Below, one piece after another: positions 22,752 through 31,162 of a stretch of DNA of 64,000 nucleotides. Numbering within the stretch: the stretch's first letter is position 1; each line of letters begins with the position of its first letter. A program made the translations under genes and the position numbers. The stretch is taken from contig NZ_JBEPMO010000002.1 in assembly GCF_040545805.1 (NCBI RefSeq), forward strand, positions 1 to 64,000, read 5' to 3'. This stretch comes from Moheibacter stercoris (GTDB lineage: Bacteria > Bacteroidota > Bacteroidia > Flavobacteriales > Weeksellaceae). The notes below the pieces were generated by a model that saw only the letters and a list, made by a program, of their open reading frames with translations, made no database searches and was not told the origin of the DNA.

Positions 22752-25700
22752 TTAAATTTTTGAAATCGAAATTTCGGTTTCTAATCCATCTAATTCTATT
22801 TTCGTTCCGCCCTGAATATCAGCTTCGATTAAAAGCTGCTCCGTAAGCGTTTCCGAACAAATATAATCTTTATTTTGATTTATTGCATTTTCTAATTGTT
22901 CATCTTTTTTCACAAACAATTTAATTTTGTCGGTCAATTCCAAACCAGTTTCCTTGCGCAAATTTTGGATTCGGTTGACCAATTCTCTTGCCAAACCTTC
23001 GGATTTCAATTCTTCGGTCAAAGTAATATCCAAAGCAACGGTTAAATTTCCATTAGAAGTAACCAACCAGCCTGGGATGTCGGAAGTGGCAATTTCGAAA
23101 TCTTCCAATTCCAATTCGACATTTTTCGTACCCAAATCCAATTCCAATTTCCCGTCAGTTTCCAATTTTAAGATATCATCATTGGTCAATTTCGCGGTTG
23201 CAGCCGAAATTGCTTTCATATCTTGGCCGTGCTTTGGACCCAAAGTTTTGAAGTTGGGTTTGATGCTTTTCACCAATAAATGCGAAGCTTCTTCGTTGGT
23301 CAACAATTGAATTTCCTTGACATTGACTTCTTGTTTCAACAATTCCGAAACTGACTCCAAACGTTCTTTCATTTGGTTATCCAAAACCGGAATGATCACT
23401 TTTTGCAAAGGTTGACGAACTTTTAAATCCGCTCCTTTACGCAAAGATAAAATCATGGAAGTTGCTTGTTGCGCCAATTGGGTTCTGATTTCCAATTCGG
23501 AATCGATCAAGGATTCATCGACTTTCGGATAAAATGCTAAATGCACAGATTCTGCCGCATCTTTTCCTGTTGCTGCATTCAAATCTTTGTACAAACGATC
23601 CATAAAGAACGGAGCGATTGGCGCTGAAATAATGGCAACTTTTTCCAACACAGTATACAAAGTTTGGTAAGCCGAAATTTTGTCTTTTGCATATTCGCCT
23701 TTCCAGAAACGTCTTCTACTCAAACGGATGTGCCAGTTTGATAAATTGTCGATCACGAAATCTTGAATCGCTCTTGCCGCACGAGTTGGTTCGTAATCAG
23801 AATAGAATTCATCTACTTTTTTGATCAAGGTATTCAATTCCGATAAAATCCAACGGTCTAATTCCGCTCTTTCATTCACTGGAATCTCTGCTTCTTCGTA
23901 TTTGAATCCATCTACGTTGGCGTACAAAGCGAAGAAAGAATAGGTATTGTAAAGGGTTCCGAAGAATTTACGACGAACTTCATCGACACCCGCTAAATCA
24001 AATTTCAGGTTTTCCCAAGGTTGTGCATTGGAAATCATATACCAACGCGTTGCGTCAGGACCATAGGTTGCCAATGTTTCGAATGGATCCACCGCATTTC
24101 CTAAACGTTTGGACATTTTTTGTCCGTTTTTATCCAACACCAATCCATTGGAAACCACATTTTTATAAGCGATTTGATCAAAAACCAAGGTTCCGATTGC
24201 GTGCAACGTATAGAACCATCCGCGTGTTTGATCGACTCCTTCTGCGATGAAATCTGCTGGGAATTTTGCTCCAGAATCAATCCAATCTTTGTTTTCGAAC
24301 GGATAATGGAATTGTGCATATGGCATTGCACCCGAATCAAACCAAACATCAATCAAATCGGCTTCACGTTTCATCGGTTTACCCGAAGCTGACACCAGGG
24401 TGATTTGGTCCACGATGTTTTTATGCAAATCGATTTTCGCATAGTTTTCTTCCGACATATTGCCTACTTCAAATCCTTCAAATGGATTTTGGGTCATTAC
24501 ACCCGCATTGATTGCTTTTTGGATTTCGTTCATCAATTCTTCTACTGAACCGATGATGATTTCTTCCGAGGTCCCTGAGCTTGTCGAAGGGTCTGTACGC
24601 CAAATTGGCAAAGGAATTCCCCAATAACGAGAACGTGACAAATTCCAATCGTTGGCGTTATCCAACCAATTCCCGAAACGACCTTCTCCAGTTGCTTTTG
24701 GTTTCCAATTGATTTCTTTGTTCAATTCACTCATTCGATCACGAACCGACGTGATTTTGATGAACCAAGAATCCAACGGATAGTATAAAATCGGCTTATC
24801 GGTTCTCCAACAATGCGGATAACTGTGCTTGTATTTTTCAACTTTGAAGGCTTGGTTCATTTCTTTCAAATGAATCGCAATTTCCACGTCAATTGAACGT
24901 TCAGGCGCTTCACCTTCATTGTAATATTCGTTTATTACGTATTTTCCACCGTAGCCATCTGGAAGAGATGCAATGAATTTTCCTTGCAAATCCACCAATG
25001 GAACAGGGTTTTCATTTTCGTCCAATACCAACATCGGCGGAATTCCGTGTTCTTTGGCTACTTTGGCATCATCCGCACCAAAAGTTGGTGCAGTGTGAAC
25101 GATTCCGGTTCCGTCTTCTGTGGTCACGAAATCTCCATCGATCACTTGAAATGCTTTGTCTGCATCTTCATATGGCAATGCCCAAGGCAATAATTGTTCG
25201 TATTTGATTCCTACCAAATCAGAACCTTGATAGGCTTCTAAAATTCGGTAAGGAATTTTTTTGTCACCTTCTTTGAAGTTTTCGAAATCGGTTTCTTCCG
25301 CTGATTCAAAATAAGTTTTCCCAAATACAGAATTCAATAAAGCTTTTGCCAAAATGACTTTCTGTGGACGGAAGGTATATTGGTTGAACGTTTCGACTAA
25401 AACATAATCGATTTTTGGACCAACGGTCAAAGCAGTATTTGATGGCAAGGTCCAAGGAGTAGTCGTCCAAGCCAAGAAATAGACATCGCCCTCGATTCCT
25501 TTCAAGAAATCAGATGAATCTTTGATGGCTTTGAAACAAGCAACTATTGATGTATCGGTCACATCGCGGTAGGTTCCAGGTTGGTTCAATTCGTGGGAAG
25601 AAAGACCGGTTCCTGCTTTTGGTGAATAAGGTTGAATGGTGTAACCTTTGTACAACAAATCTTTGTCGTAAATCTGTTTCAACAACCACCAAACCGATTC

Positions 25701-26174
25701 CATATATTTGGGTTCGTAGGTGATGTAGGGATCTTTCAAATCGACCCAATACCCCATTTTTTGGGTTAAATCGTTCCAAATATCGGTATAGCGCATCACG
25801 GCTTCGCGACAAGCTTTGTTGTATTCTTCGATCGTGATTTTCTTTCCGATATCTTCTTTGGTAATCCCCAATTCTTTTTCCACACCTAATTCCACTGGAA
25901 GTCCGTGCGTGTCCCAACCGGCTTTACGGTGAACTTGTTTTCCTTTTAGGGTTTGATAACGACAAAAAATATCTTTGATTGCTCTCGCCATCACGTGGTG
26001 AATACCCGGAAGTCCGTTTGCAGAAGGAGGTCCTTCGTAAAAAACGTAGTTTTCTTGGCCTTCACGTGTGCTCACACTCTTTTCAAATGTTTGGTTTGCT
26101 TGCCAATCATTTAAAACATCATTTGCTAATTGAACTAAATCAAGTTGTTTGTATTCTTTAAAATTCTTGCTCAT
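22752..26174 (-). CDS. ileS: Isoleucyl-tRNA synthetase
   Basis: 1140 residues from the ATG at 26174; a TTG five codons upstream also fits the frame but is less likely. Class I motifs: PPSANGLPGIHH (HIGH variant, about 45-57) and NGQKMSKRLGN (about 688). The long form with a large C-terminal part is usual in Bacteroidota. At about residue 527-535 the sequence WRTDPSTSSGTSEE contains the translation of a REP-like repeat (24571-24593) inserted in a loop after the conserved WGIPLPIWRT. It is first gene of the ileS-dksA-lspA operon. No exact -7 box was found upstream. Confidence 0.97.
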   Translation of the reverse strand: MSKNFKEYKQLDLVQLANDVLNDWQANQTFEKSVSTREGQENYVFYEGPPSANGLPGIHHVMARAIKDIFCRYQTLKGKQVHRKAGWDTHGLPVELGVEKELGITKEDIGKKITIEEYNKACREAVMRYTDIWNDLTQKMGYWVDLKDPYITYEPKYMESVWWLLKQIYDKDLLYKGYTIQPYSPKAGTGLSSHELNQPGTYRDVTDTSIVACFKAIKDSSDFLKGIEGDVYFLAWTTTPWTLPSNTALTVGPKIDYVLVETFNQYTFRPQKVILAKALLNSVFGKTYFESAEETDFENFKEGDKKIPYRILEAYQGSDLVGIKYEQLLPWALPYEDADKAFQVIDGDFVTTEDGTGIVHTAPTFGADDAKVAKEHGIPPMLVLDENENPVPLVDLQGKFIASLPDGYGGKYVINEYYNEGEAPERSIDVEIAIHLKEMNQAFKVEKYKHSYPHCWRTDKPILYYPLDSWFIKITSVRDRMSELNKEINWKPKATGEGRFGNWLDNANDWNLSRSRYWGIPLPIWRTDPSTSSGTSEEIIIGSVEELMNEIQKAINAGVMTQNPFEGFEVGNMSEENYAKIDLHKNIVDQITLVSASGKPMKREADLIDVWFDSGAMPYAQFHYPFENKDWIDSGAKFPADFIAEGVDQTRGWFYTLHAIGTLVFDQIAYKNVVSNGLVLDKNGQKMSKRLGNAVDPFETLATYGPDATRWYMISNAQPWENLKFDLAGVDEVRRKFFGTLYNTYSFFALYANVDGFKYEEAEIPVNERAELDRWILSELNTLIKKVDEFYSDYEPTRAARAIQDFVIDNLSNWHIRLSRRRFWKGEYAKDKISAYQTLYTVLEKVAIISAPIAPFFMDRLYKDLNAATGKDAAESVHLAFYPKVDESLIDSELEIRTQLAQQATSMILSLRKGADLKVRQPLQKVIIPVLDNQMKERLESVSELLKQEVNVKEIQLLTNEEASHLLVKSIKPNFKTLGPKHGQDMKAISAATAKLTNDDILKLETDGKLELDLGTKNVELELEDFEIATSDIPGWLVTSNGNLTVALDITLTEELKSEGLARELVNRIQNLRKETGLELTDKIKLFVKKDEQLENAINQNKDYICSETLTEQLLIEADIQGGTKIELDGLETEISISKI
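24571..24593. repeat. REP-like element inside ileS
   Basis: The core CCTGAGCTTGTCGAAGGG and its flanks match, from memory, a short palindrome-like repeat dispersed in many bacterial genomes, often read as PSTSSG when in frame. Here it stays in frame and adds about eight residues. Confidence 0.65.
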
Positions 26175-26313
26175 TTCGTATCGTTCCAAATCTCAAAAAC
26201 AATTACCAGAATCGCTTTTGATGAATTCCTAATTCGTTTGATTTCCTTAATTTTTAAGGAGATGCGAATTTACGAAAAAATCTTCTTTTTAGGAATAGAA
26301 TCCAAAGGGGAAA

Positions 26314-26760
26314 TTAGTCTTGAGGAAATTTAAAAATCTGAGCTTGAAAGAATTTCGATCTCATCAGAAAATTTCCCAGAATTACTCCAATTGAATTCAG
26401 TATGAAATCATCGACATCGGCAATTCCTCGACCCGTGATATACTGAAGAAATTCCATTAGAATCAAACCTATCCAAAAGTAAATTAGGTTCCACTTTAAG
26501 GATTGAAGTTTAGGGGAAATTAGCCCTAAAAATCCGAATGGAATGAATAAAACAATGTTGCAAATGATATTGATAAAAAAATGGTAAAATCCGTTTTGAA
26601 GGAAGATAAAATCGCCAATGGTTTTAAAGGGAATGAGTTGAATTTGCTTGAAATCATCGGCCATTCGACCAAAACCAAACAGCATCAGATAGATCAATCC
26701 AAGAGAATAAAATGCAAAAACAATTCTTAATTCTTTTGGACTAATTCTTCTCAAAATCAA
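26314..26760 (-). CDS. VanZ-family membrane protein
   Basis: 148 residues, four membrane segments. The pattern NIVLFIPFGFLG (about 66-77), followed by E-F-L-Q-Y-I-T-G-R-G-x-x-D-V-D-D-F-I-L-N-S-I-G, is the VanZ-like signature. Members are linked to glycopeptide (teicoplanin) tolerance in other phyla, but in Bacteroidota the role is unknown. It follows the pseudouridine synthase gene by 15 nt and is likely the last gene of the PASTA-RluA-VanZ unit. Confidence 0.88.
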   Translation of the reverse strand: MILRRISPKELRIVFAFYSLGLIYLMLFGFGRMADDFKQIQLIPFKTIGDFIFLQNGFYHFFINIICNIVLFIPFGFLGLISPKLQSLKWNLIYFWIGLILMEFLQYITGRGIADVDDFILNSIGVILGNFLMRSKFFQAQIFKFPQD

Positions 26761-26775
26761 AATTTCTAATGATTT

Positions 26776-27855
26776 CTACCAATTTTCATTTCCACTTTTA
26801 TCGATTTCTTGATCCATATTGGGATCGTCTTTGGAATGCTTCGAATAGTTTCGCCACTTCTCCAACAATTCCACCATATCATTTGGCATTGGCGATTCGA
26901 AATTCATTCTTTCTCCAGAAACTGGATGATCAAATCCTAAAGTTTTGGCATGAAGTGCTTGACGAGGACAAGTTTTGAAACAATTTTCGACAAATTGTTT
27001 GTATTTGGTAAAAGTAGTTCCTTTTAGAATTGAATTTCCACCGTATCGATCATCATTGAACAAAGGATGACCTAAATGTTTGAAGTGTGCACGAATTTGA
27101 TGCGTACGACCCGTCTCTAATTTACATTCTACCAAAGTTACATATAGAAACCTCTCCTTAACCGCATAATGCGTTATAGCAGGTTTACCTTGATCACCTT
27201 CTGGAAAAACAGCCATCTGCATGCGGTCTTTTAAATGTCGTCCAATATGACCTTCAATCGTCCCTTTATCTTCTTCCAAACTACCCCAAACCAATGCATC
27301 GTATAATCGATCTGTCGTTCTGGCTTTGAATTGAGCGGTTAAGGACTGCATCGCTTGTTCGGTTTTGGCGACTACCAAAAGTCCGCTTGTATCTTTATCA
27401 ATTCGGTGCACCAAACCTGGGCGTTCCAAATCTTGAGACATAGAAGGAAGGTTGTCAAAATGGAATTTCAAGGCATTAACCAAAGTCCCTTTGTAGTTTC
27501 CATGTCCAGGATGAACCACCATTCCTGGTTCTTTATCTATTACGACCACCGAATCATCTTCATAGACGATGTTCAAGGGAATATTTTCAGCAAGAATATC
27601 AATGACACGAGGTGGTTCCTCTAGCATAACTTTTATTTCATCACCCGGTTTTACTTTATAATTGGACTTTACGGGAGATCCATTTACCAAAATAAATCCA
27701 TTATCTGCAGATTTCTGAATTTTATTTCGGGTAGCTTGTTCGATAAAATTCATCAAAAACTTATCGATGCGTAATGGCTCTTGACCACCACTAACTACAA
27801 AAGAGTATTGCTCGAACCATTCTTGTTTGTTCTCGCTATTTTCAATATGGGACAT
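26776..27855 (-). CDS. RluA/RluD-family pseudouridine synthase
   Basis: 359 residues. N-terminal S4 RNA-binding domain (LRIDKFLMNFIEQATRNKIQKSADNGFILVNG), then the catalytic domain with HRIDKDTSGLLVVAKT, where the Asp attacks uridine, and the later GRTHQIRAHFKHLGHPLFND. It makes pseudouridine in large-subunit rRNA (RluD-like) or another stable RNA. It follows the PASTA gene by 4 nt; this pairing is frequent in Bacteroidota. Confidence 0.93.
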   Translation of the reverse strand: MSHIENSENKQEWFEQYSFVVSGGQEPLRIDKFLMNFIEQATRNKIQKSADNGFILVNGSPVKSNYKVKPGDEIKVMLEEPPRVIDILAENIPLNIVYEDDSVVVIDKEPGMVVHPGHGNYKGTLVNALKFHFDNLPSMSQDLERPGLVHRIDKDTSGLLVVAKTEQAMQSLTAQFKARTTDRLYDALVWGSLEEDKGTIEGHIGRHLKDRMQMAVFPEGDQGKPAITHYAVKERFLYVTLVECKLETGRTHQIRAHFKHLGHPLFNDDRYGGNSILKGTTFTKYKQFVENCFKTCPRQALHAKTLGFDHPVSGERMNFESPMPNDMVELLEKWRNYSKHSKDDPNMDQEIDKSGNENW

Positions 27856-27859
27856 ATTC

Positions 27860-28825
27860 TTAATCTATTTGAACGCCTTCTGGTTGTTCTTGCGGAACAT
27901 TTTTAGGAGGCAATTGAGATTCTTGCACTGATGGAGTATTATCAGTTGACAATTCAGTTCGATCTTTTAGTTGCAATTGACGTTCATATTCCGCAATTGC
28001 GGCAGAATCTTTTAAGTCGTTTCGATATTGTCGATCTAAATCTTTCACTCTCATTGCTAATTCAGCTGGACTTCTGGAAGAAAGCCACAAATCAACAGGC
28101 AATCCTTGGTCGTAATTATCACCAGCAATTGGATATTGATAAAAAACACGAAGGACGGAACTATCGGAAACCGACTCCTCAACGACCAATCGACCTACTT
28201 CAAATTGATTGGCAACAATAGTGGATCTTGCTTGATCTAGCCCCATGCCAATTAGGTTTTCCATTTTTACTCCATACTCCAAACCTTTTCCTAACACAAC
28301 ATCTACTCGGGCAAATCTTGGCAATATGGTTTTGCTGGTGATTTGTTTTCCTTGGAACATCACACGCAATACTGCGTCTTTTGCAATGTCTGGCTCATAG
28401 ATAGTATCACCTACTTCTAAGCCCGATAATTTTAATTGTGTAAAAGCCAATCGTTTTGACTTTCCAATAATATCGGGTAATTCAACTGGCAACCAAGTAC
28501 GAGGATTGGACTTGATAAAAATTCTTCTACCTTCTTTTACTTTAAATCCTTTTTGTGGATAATAATCCAAAATCGCAAAAGGAGCTTTGGTAGAATCAAA
28601 TTTCACACTATCTATTTCATAGGTAAGATTTAAATCTTCCAATGTTTTGATAGCTTCCTTTATGTTCATTTGAGATAAATCGGGTATTTCCATTACCTCA
28701 TTATGATTGGTATAGGAATTCAAAAATACTCGGAAGGTAAAATGGTAAAGACCATAAACTGCAAGCGCCATTAAAACAATACTTGCCCAAAATTGCCATT
28801 TCGTTAATGCTCTAAAGAATTTCAC
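27860..28825 (-). CDS. PASTA-domain membrane protein
   Basis: 321 residues. One membrane anchor (about 11-33, WQFWASIVLMALAVYGLYHF), then three PASTA-like units marked by E-I-P-D-L-S-Q-M-N-I-K-E-A, E-L-P-D-I-I-G-K-S-K-R-L-A and M-E-N-L-I-G-M-G-L-D-Q-A-R. The C-terminus is charged and Pro/Gln-rich. PASTA domains bind peptidoglycan or muropeptides. No kinase or penicillin-binding domain is attached. Divergent from ddl, which makes D-Ala-D-Ala for peptidoglycan. Confidence 0.92.
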   Translation of the reverse strand: MKFFRALTKWQFWASIVLMALAVYGLYHFTFRVFLNSYTNHNEVMEIPDLSQMNIKEAIKTLEDLNLTYEIDSVKFDSTKAPFAILDYYPQKGFKVKEGRRIFIKSNPRTWLPVELPDIIGKSKRLAFTQLKLSGLEVGDTIYEPDIAKDAVLRVMFQGKQITSKTILPRFARVDVVLGKGLEYGVKMENLIGMGLDQARSTIVANQFEVGRLVVEESVSDSSVLRVFYQYPIAGDNYDQGLPVDLWLSSRSPAELAMRVKDLDRQYRNDLKDSAAIAEYERQLQLKDRTELSTDNTPSVQESQLPPKNVPQEQPEGVQID

Positions 28826-29004
28826 TCGCTTAATTTTAAAATTTTAGTTACAAAAATTTAACCAAAAAATCTTGCAACCAATTAATGAGCAAACTTACAT
28901 AATTTTTTTTGCCTAATTTTTTAAAATATCCAAGCTACTTATAAAAATTTCAATTTTGCTTGAATTAAACAGATGAAAATTACCTTCAAAAATGGAAATG
29001 ATAC

Positions 29005-29012
29005 TATCTTTG
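29005..29012 (+). promoter_or_regulatory. ddl -7 box TATCTTTG
   Basis: Exact TAnnTTTG match 17 nt upstream of the ATG at 29030 and downstream of the alternative start at 28973, so it fixes the start. Confidence 0.65.
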
Positions 29013-29029
29013 ACTTAAATTTCAATTCA

Positions 29030-30019
29030 ATGTTACATATTGCAGTCGTCGCAGGTGGATATTCAGACGAATATGTGGTTTCGCTAAAAAGTTGCGAATT
29101 GGTTTACCAAAGTATCAATCCTGAAAAATACAAAGCTACTAGAGTTCGTATACTAAAAGAAGGATGGTATGCGGAGATTGAGGGAGAAAAATTCCCCATC
29201 AACAAAGAAGACTTTAGTTTTGAAAAAGACGGAAGGAAAGAAACCTTTGACTGCGTTGTCAACATCATCCACGGAACGCCAGGTGAAGATGGATTTATGC
29301 AAGCCTATTGGCAACTGATTGGAATGCCCTTTACAGGTTGTTCCATGTATCAATCTGCTTTAACATTTAATAAAAAAGATTGCATTGCCGTCTTGGACAA
29401 ATATGGAATCCCTCATGCGAAATCGGTATACATCCGTCAAGATTTACCTTACAATAAAGAAGAAATTCTGGAGGTTGTTGGATTGCCTTGTTTCGTCAAG
29501 CCCAATCAATCGGGTTCGAGTTTAGGGATTTCTAAAGTTAAGTCTCCTGACGAATTTGAACAAGCGTTGGAAAAAGCATTTCATGAAGATCCAGAAGTTT
29601 TGATTGAATCTTTCTTGGAAGGAACGGAAGTTTCTGTAGGTGTTTTAGGCATGAATGGTCAAACCACTGTAGTAGGAATTACAGAAATCATCAGTCAAAA
29701 CGAATTTTTCGATTACGAAGCGAAATATTTGGGCGCTTCGGAAGAAATCACGCCAGCAAGATTGGATGAAGAAACTAGAATTCGTGTAGAAGAAATTTCG
29801 AAAAAAGCCTATGATTGTTTGCAAATGACAGGAATTTCGCGCTCGGAATATATCATTGTGAATGGAATTCCACATTTTTTAGAAATGAATACTTTACCTG
29901 GTTTTTCACCAGCAAGTATATTTCCTCAACAAGCTGCTTATGCAAATATTGACTTAATGGATTTATTTGATAGCGAAATTCAAGTTGCCTTAAATAGAAA
30001 GACATTATGGAACGAATAG
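29030..30019 (+). CDS. ddl: D-alanine--D-alanine ligase
   Basis: 329 residues from the ATG at 29030, the usual length. N-terminal M-L-H-I-A-V-V-A-G-G-Y-S-D-E-Y-V-V-S (substrate loop), ATP-grasp core GLPCFVKPNQSGSSLGISKV and C-terminal GISRSEYIIVNGIPHFLEMNTLPGFSPAS with the metal-binding E and N. It makes the D-Ala-D-Ala dipeptide for peptidoglycan. The longer frame from 28973 has a non-homologous extension. It overlaps coaD by 13 nt. Confidence 0.96.
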   Translation: MLHIAVVAGGYSDEYVVSLKSCELVYQSINPEKYKATRVRILKEGWYAEIEGEKFPINKEDFSFEKDGRKETFDCVVNIIHGTPGEDGFMQAYWQLIGMPFTGCSMYQSALTFNKKDCIAVLDKYGIPHAKSVYIRQDLPYNKEEILEVVGLPCFVKPNQSGSSLGISKVKSPDEFEQALEKAFHEDPEVLIESFLEGTEVSVGVLGMNGQTTVVGITEIISQNEFFDYEAKYLGASEEITPARLDEETRIRVEEISKKAYDCLQMTGISRSEYIIVNGIPHFLEMNTLPGFSPASIFPQQAAYANIDLMDLFDSEIQVALNRKTLWNE

Positions 30020-30477
30020 CCGTATTTCCTGGGTCATTTGACCCTATCACAATAGGTCATTATGATATCATCGAACGAGCAGTTCCTTTATTTGACAAAA
30101 TCATTGTTGCCATTGGACAAAATTCACAAAAGAATTATATGTTTTCATTGGAACAGCGAAAAAAATGGATCGAAGATTCTTTGAAAAAATTCCCCAATGT
30201 GGAAGTAGATATTTACGAAGGATTAACGGTGGATTATTGTAAAAAAGTTGGAGCAGCATTTATCCTTAGAGGACTACGTAACCCAGCGGATTTCGAATTC
30301 GAAAAAGCCATTGCACACACCAATAGAGCGATTACGAAACAAGATATTGAAACAGTCTTTTTGTTAACCTCATCGGGGAAAGCCTACATATCTTCCAGCA
30401 TTGTACGAGATGTCTTACGAAATGGTGGAAATTATGAAATTTTAGTCCCGAAAGAGGTCAGAATCACCGAAGTTTAA
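30007..30477 (+). CDS. coaD: Phosphopantetheine adenylyltransferase
   Basis: 156 residues, normal length. Nucleotidyltransferase motifs FPGSFDPITIGH (7-18) with T-I-G-H, and the C-terminal ISSSIVRDV. It joins ATP and 4'-phosphopantetheine to dephospho-CoA, the penultimate step of coenzyme A synthesis. Start overlaps the ddl end by 13 nt, which suggests translational coupling. Its stop codon overlaps the rnhB stop codon on the other strand. Confidence 0.97.
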   Translation: MERIAVFPGSFDPITIGHYDIIERAVPLFDKIIVAIGQNSQKNYMFSLEQRKKWIEDSLKKFPNVEVDIYEGLTVDYCKKVGAAFILRGLRNPADFEFEKAIAHTNRAITKQDIETVFLLTSSGKAYISSSIVRDVLRNGGNYEILVPKEVRITEV

Positions 30478-31070
30478 ATATCTAACTTTAGTTGTGTTGG
30501 CAACAATTTAAAGGACATACGATGGTGAATGGTCGTTCCAATTTCTGAAATCGCCAATCGATGTTCGGTTGTCGGATACCCCTTATTTTTGGACCAATTA
30601 TAGGTTGGATATTCTTGATGGATTTTCTCCATGTATTCATCACGATACGTTTTCGCCAAAATAGAAGCAGCTGCAATGTTAAAAAATTTCGCATCTCCTT
30701 TAACCACACAAGTATGCGGAATAGATTGATAGGGTTTGAATCGATTTCCATCGACGATTATATGTTCTGGTAAAATACCCAATTGATCTATCGCTCGATG
30801 CATTGCCAAAATGCTCGCTTTTAAAATATTTATCGTATCAATTTCCTGAGCCGAAACTTGAGCTACTGCCCAATATTCTGCATGCTCTTCAATATATTTT
30901 CGCAAAGTATTTCGCGTGGATTCTGTCAATTTTTTTGAGTCGTTAATTAAGGAATTGTCGAATTTTTCACCAAGAACAACTGCGGCTGCAAATACGGGCC
31001 CAGCCAAGCATCCACGGCCTGCTTCGTCGCATCCAGCCTCTATCACATTGAGAATTAATTGCTTTTTCAT
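30474..31070 (-). CDS. rnhB: Ribonuclease HII
   Basis: 198 residues. Catalytic D-E of GCDEAGRGCLAGPV (about 13-26), further acidic residue in IIVDGNRF, and VKGDAKFFNIAAASILAKTYRDEYM with the third/fourth Asp. It cleaves RNA in RNA-DNA hybrids and single ribonucleotides in DNA. Convergent with coaD, sharing the bases TTAA of both stop codons. Confidence 0.96.
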   Translation of the reverse strand: MKKQLILNVIEAGCDEAGRGCLAGPVFAAAVVLGEKFDNSLINDSKKLTESTRNTLRKYIEEHAEYWAVAQVSAQEIDTINILKASILAMHRAIDQLGILPEHIIVDGNRFKPYQSIPHTCVVKGDAKFFNIAAASILAKTYRDEYMEKIHQEYPTYNWSKNKGYPTTEHRLAISEIGTTIHHRMSFKLLPTQLKLDI

Positions 31071-31162
31071 GGGTTCAAATCAAAAATTAACACTTAAACA
31101 TAATGCATATCTATTAATTTAATGTTAATTTAGCTTCATAAAACATTAAATTCTTTAACAAA

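Noticed and set aside
28973..29029. Upstream start for ddl
   Set aside because: The extension is not part of D-Ala ligases and the -7 box at 29005-29012 lies within it.
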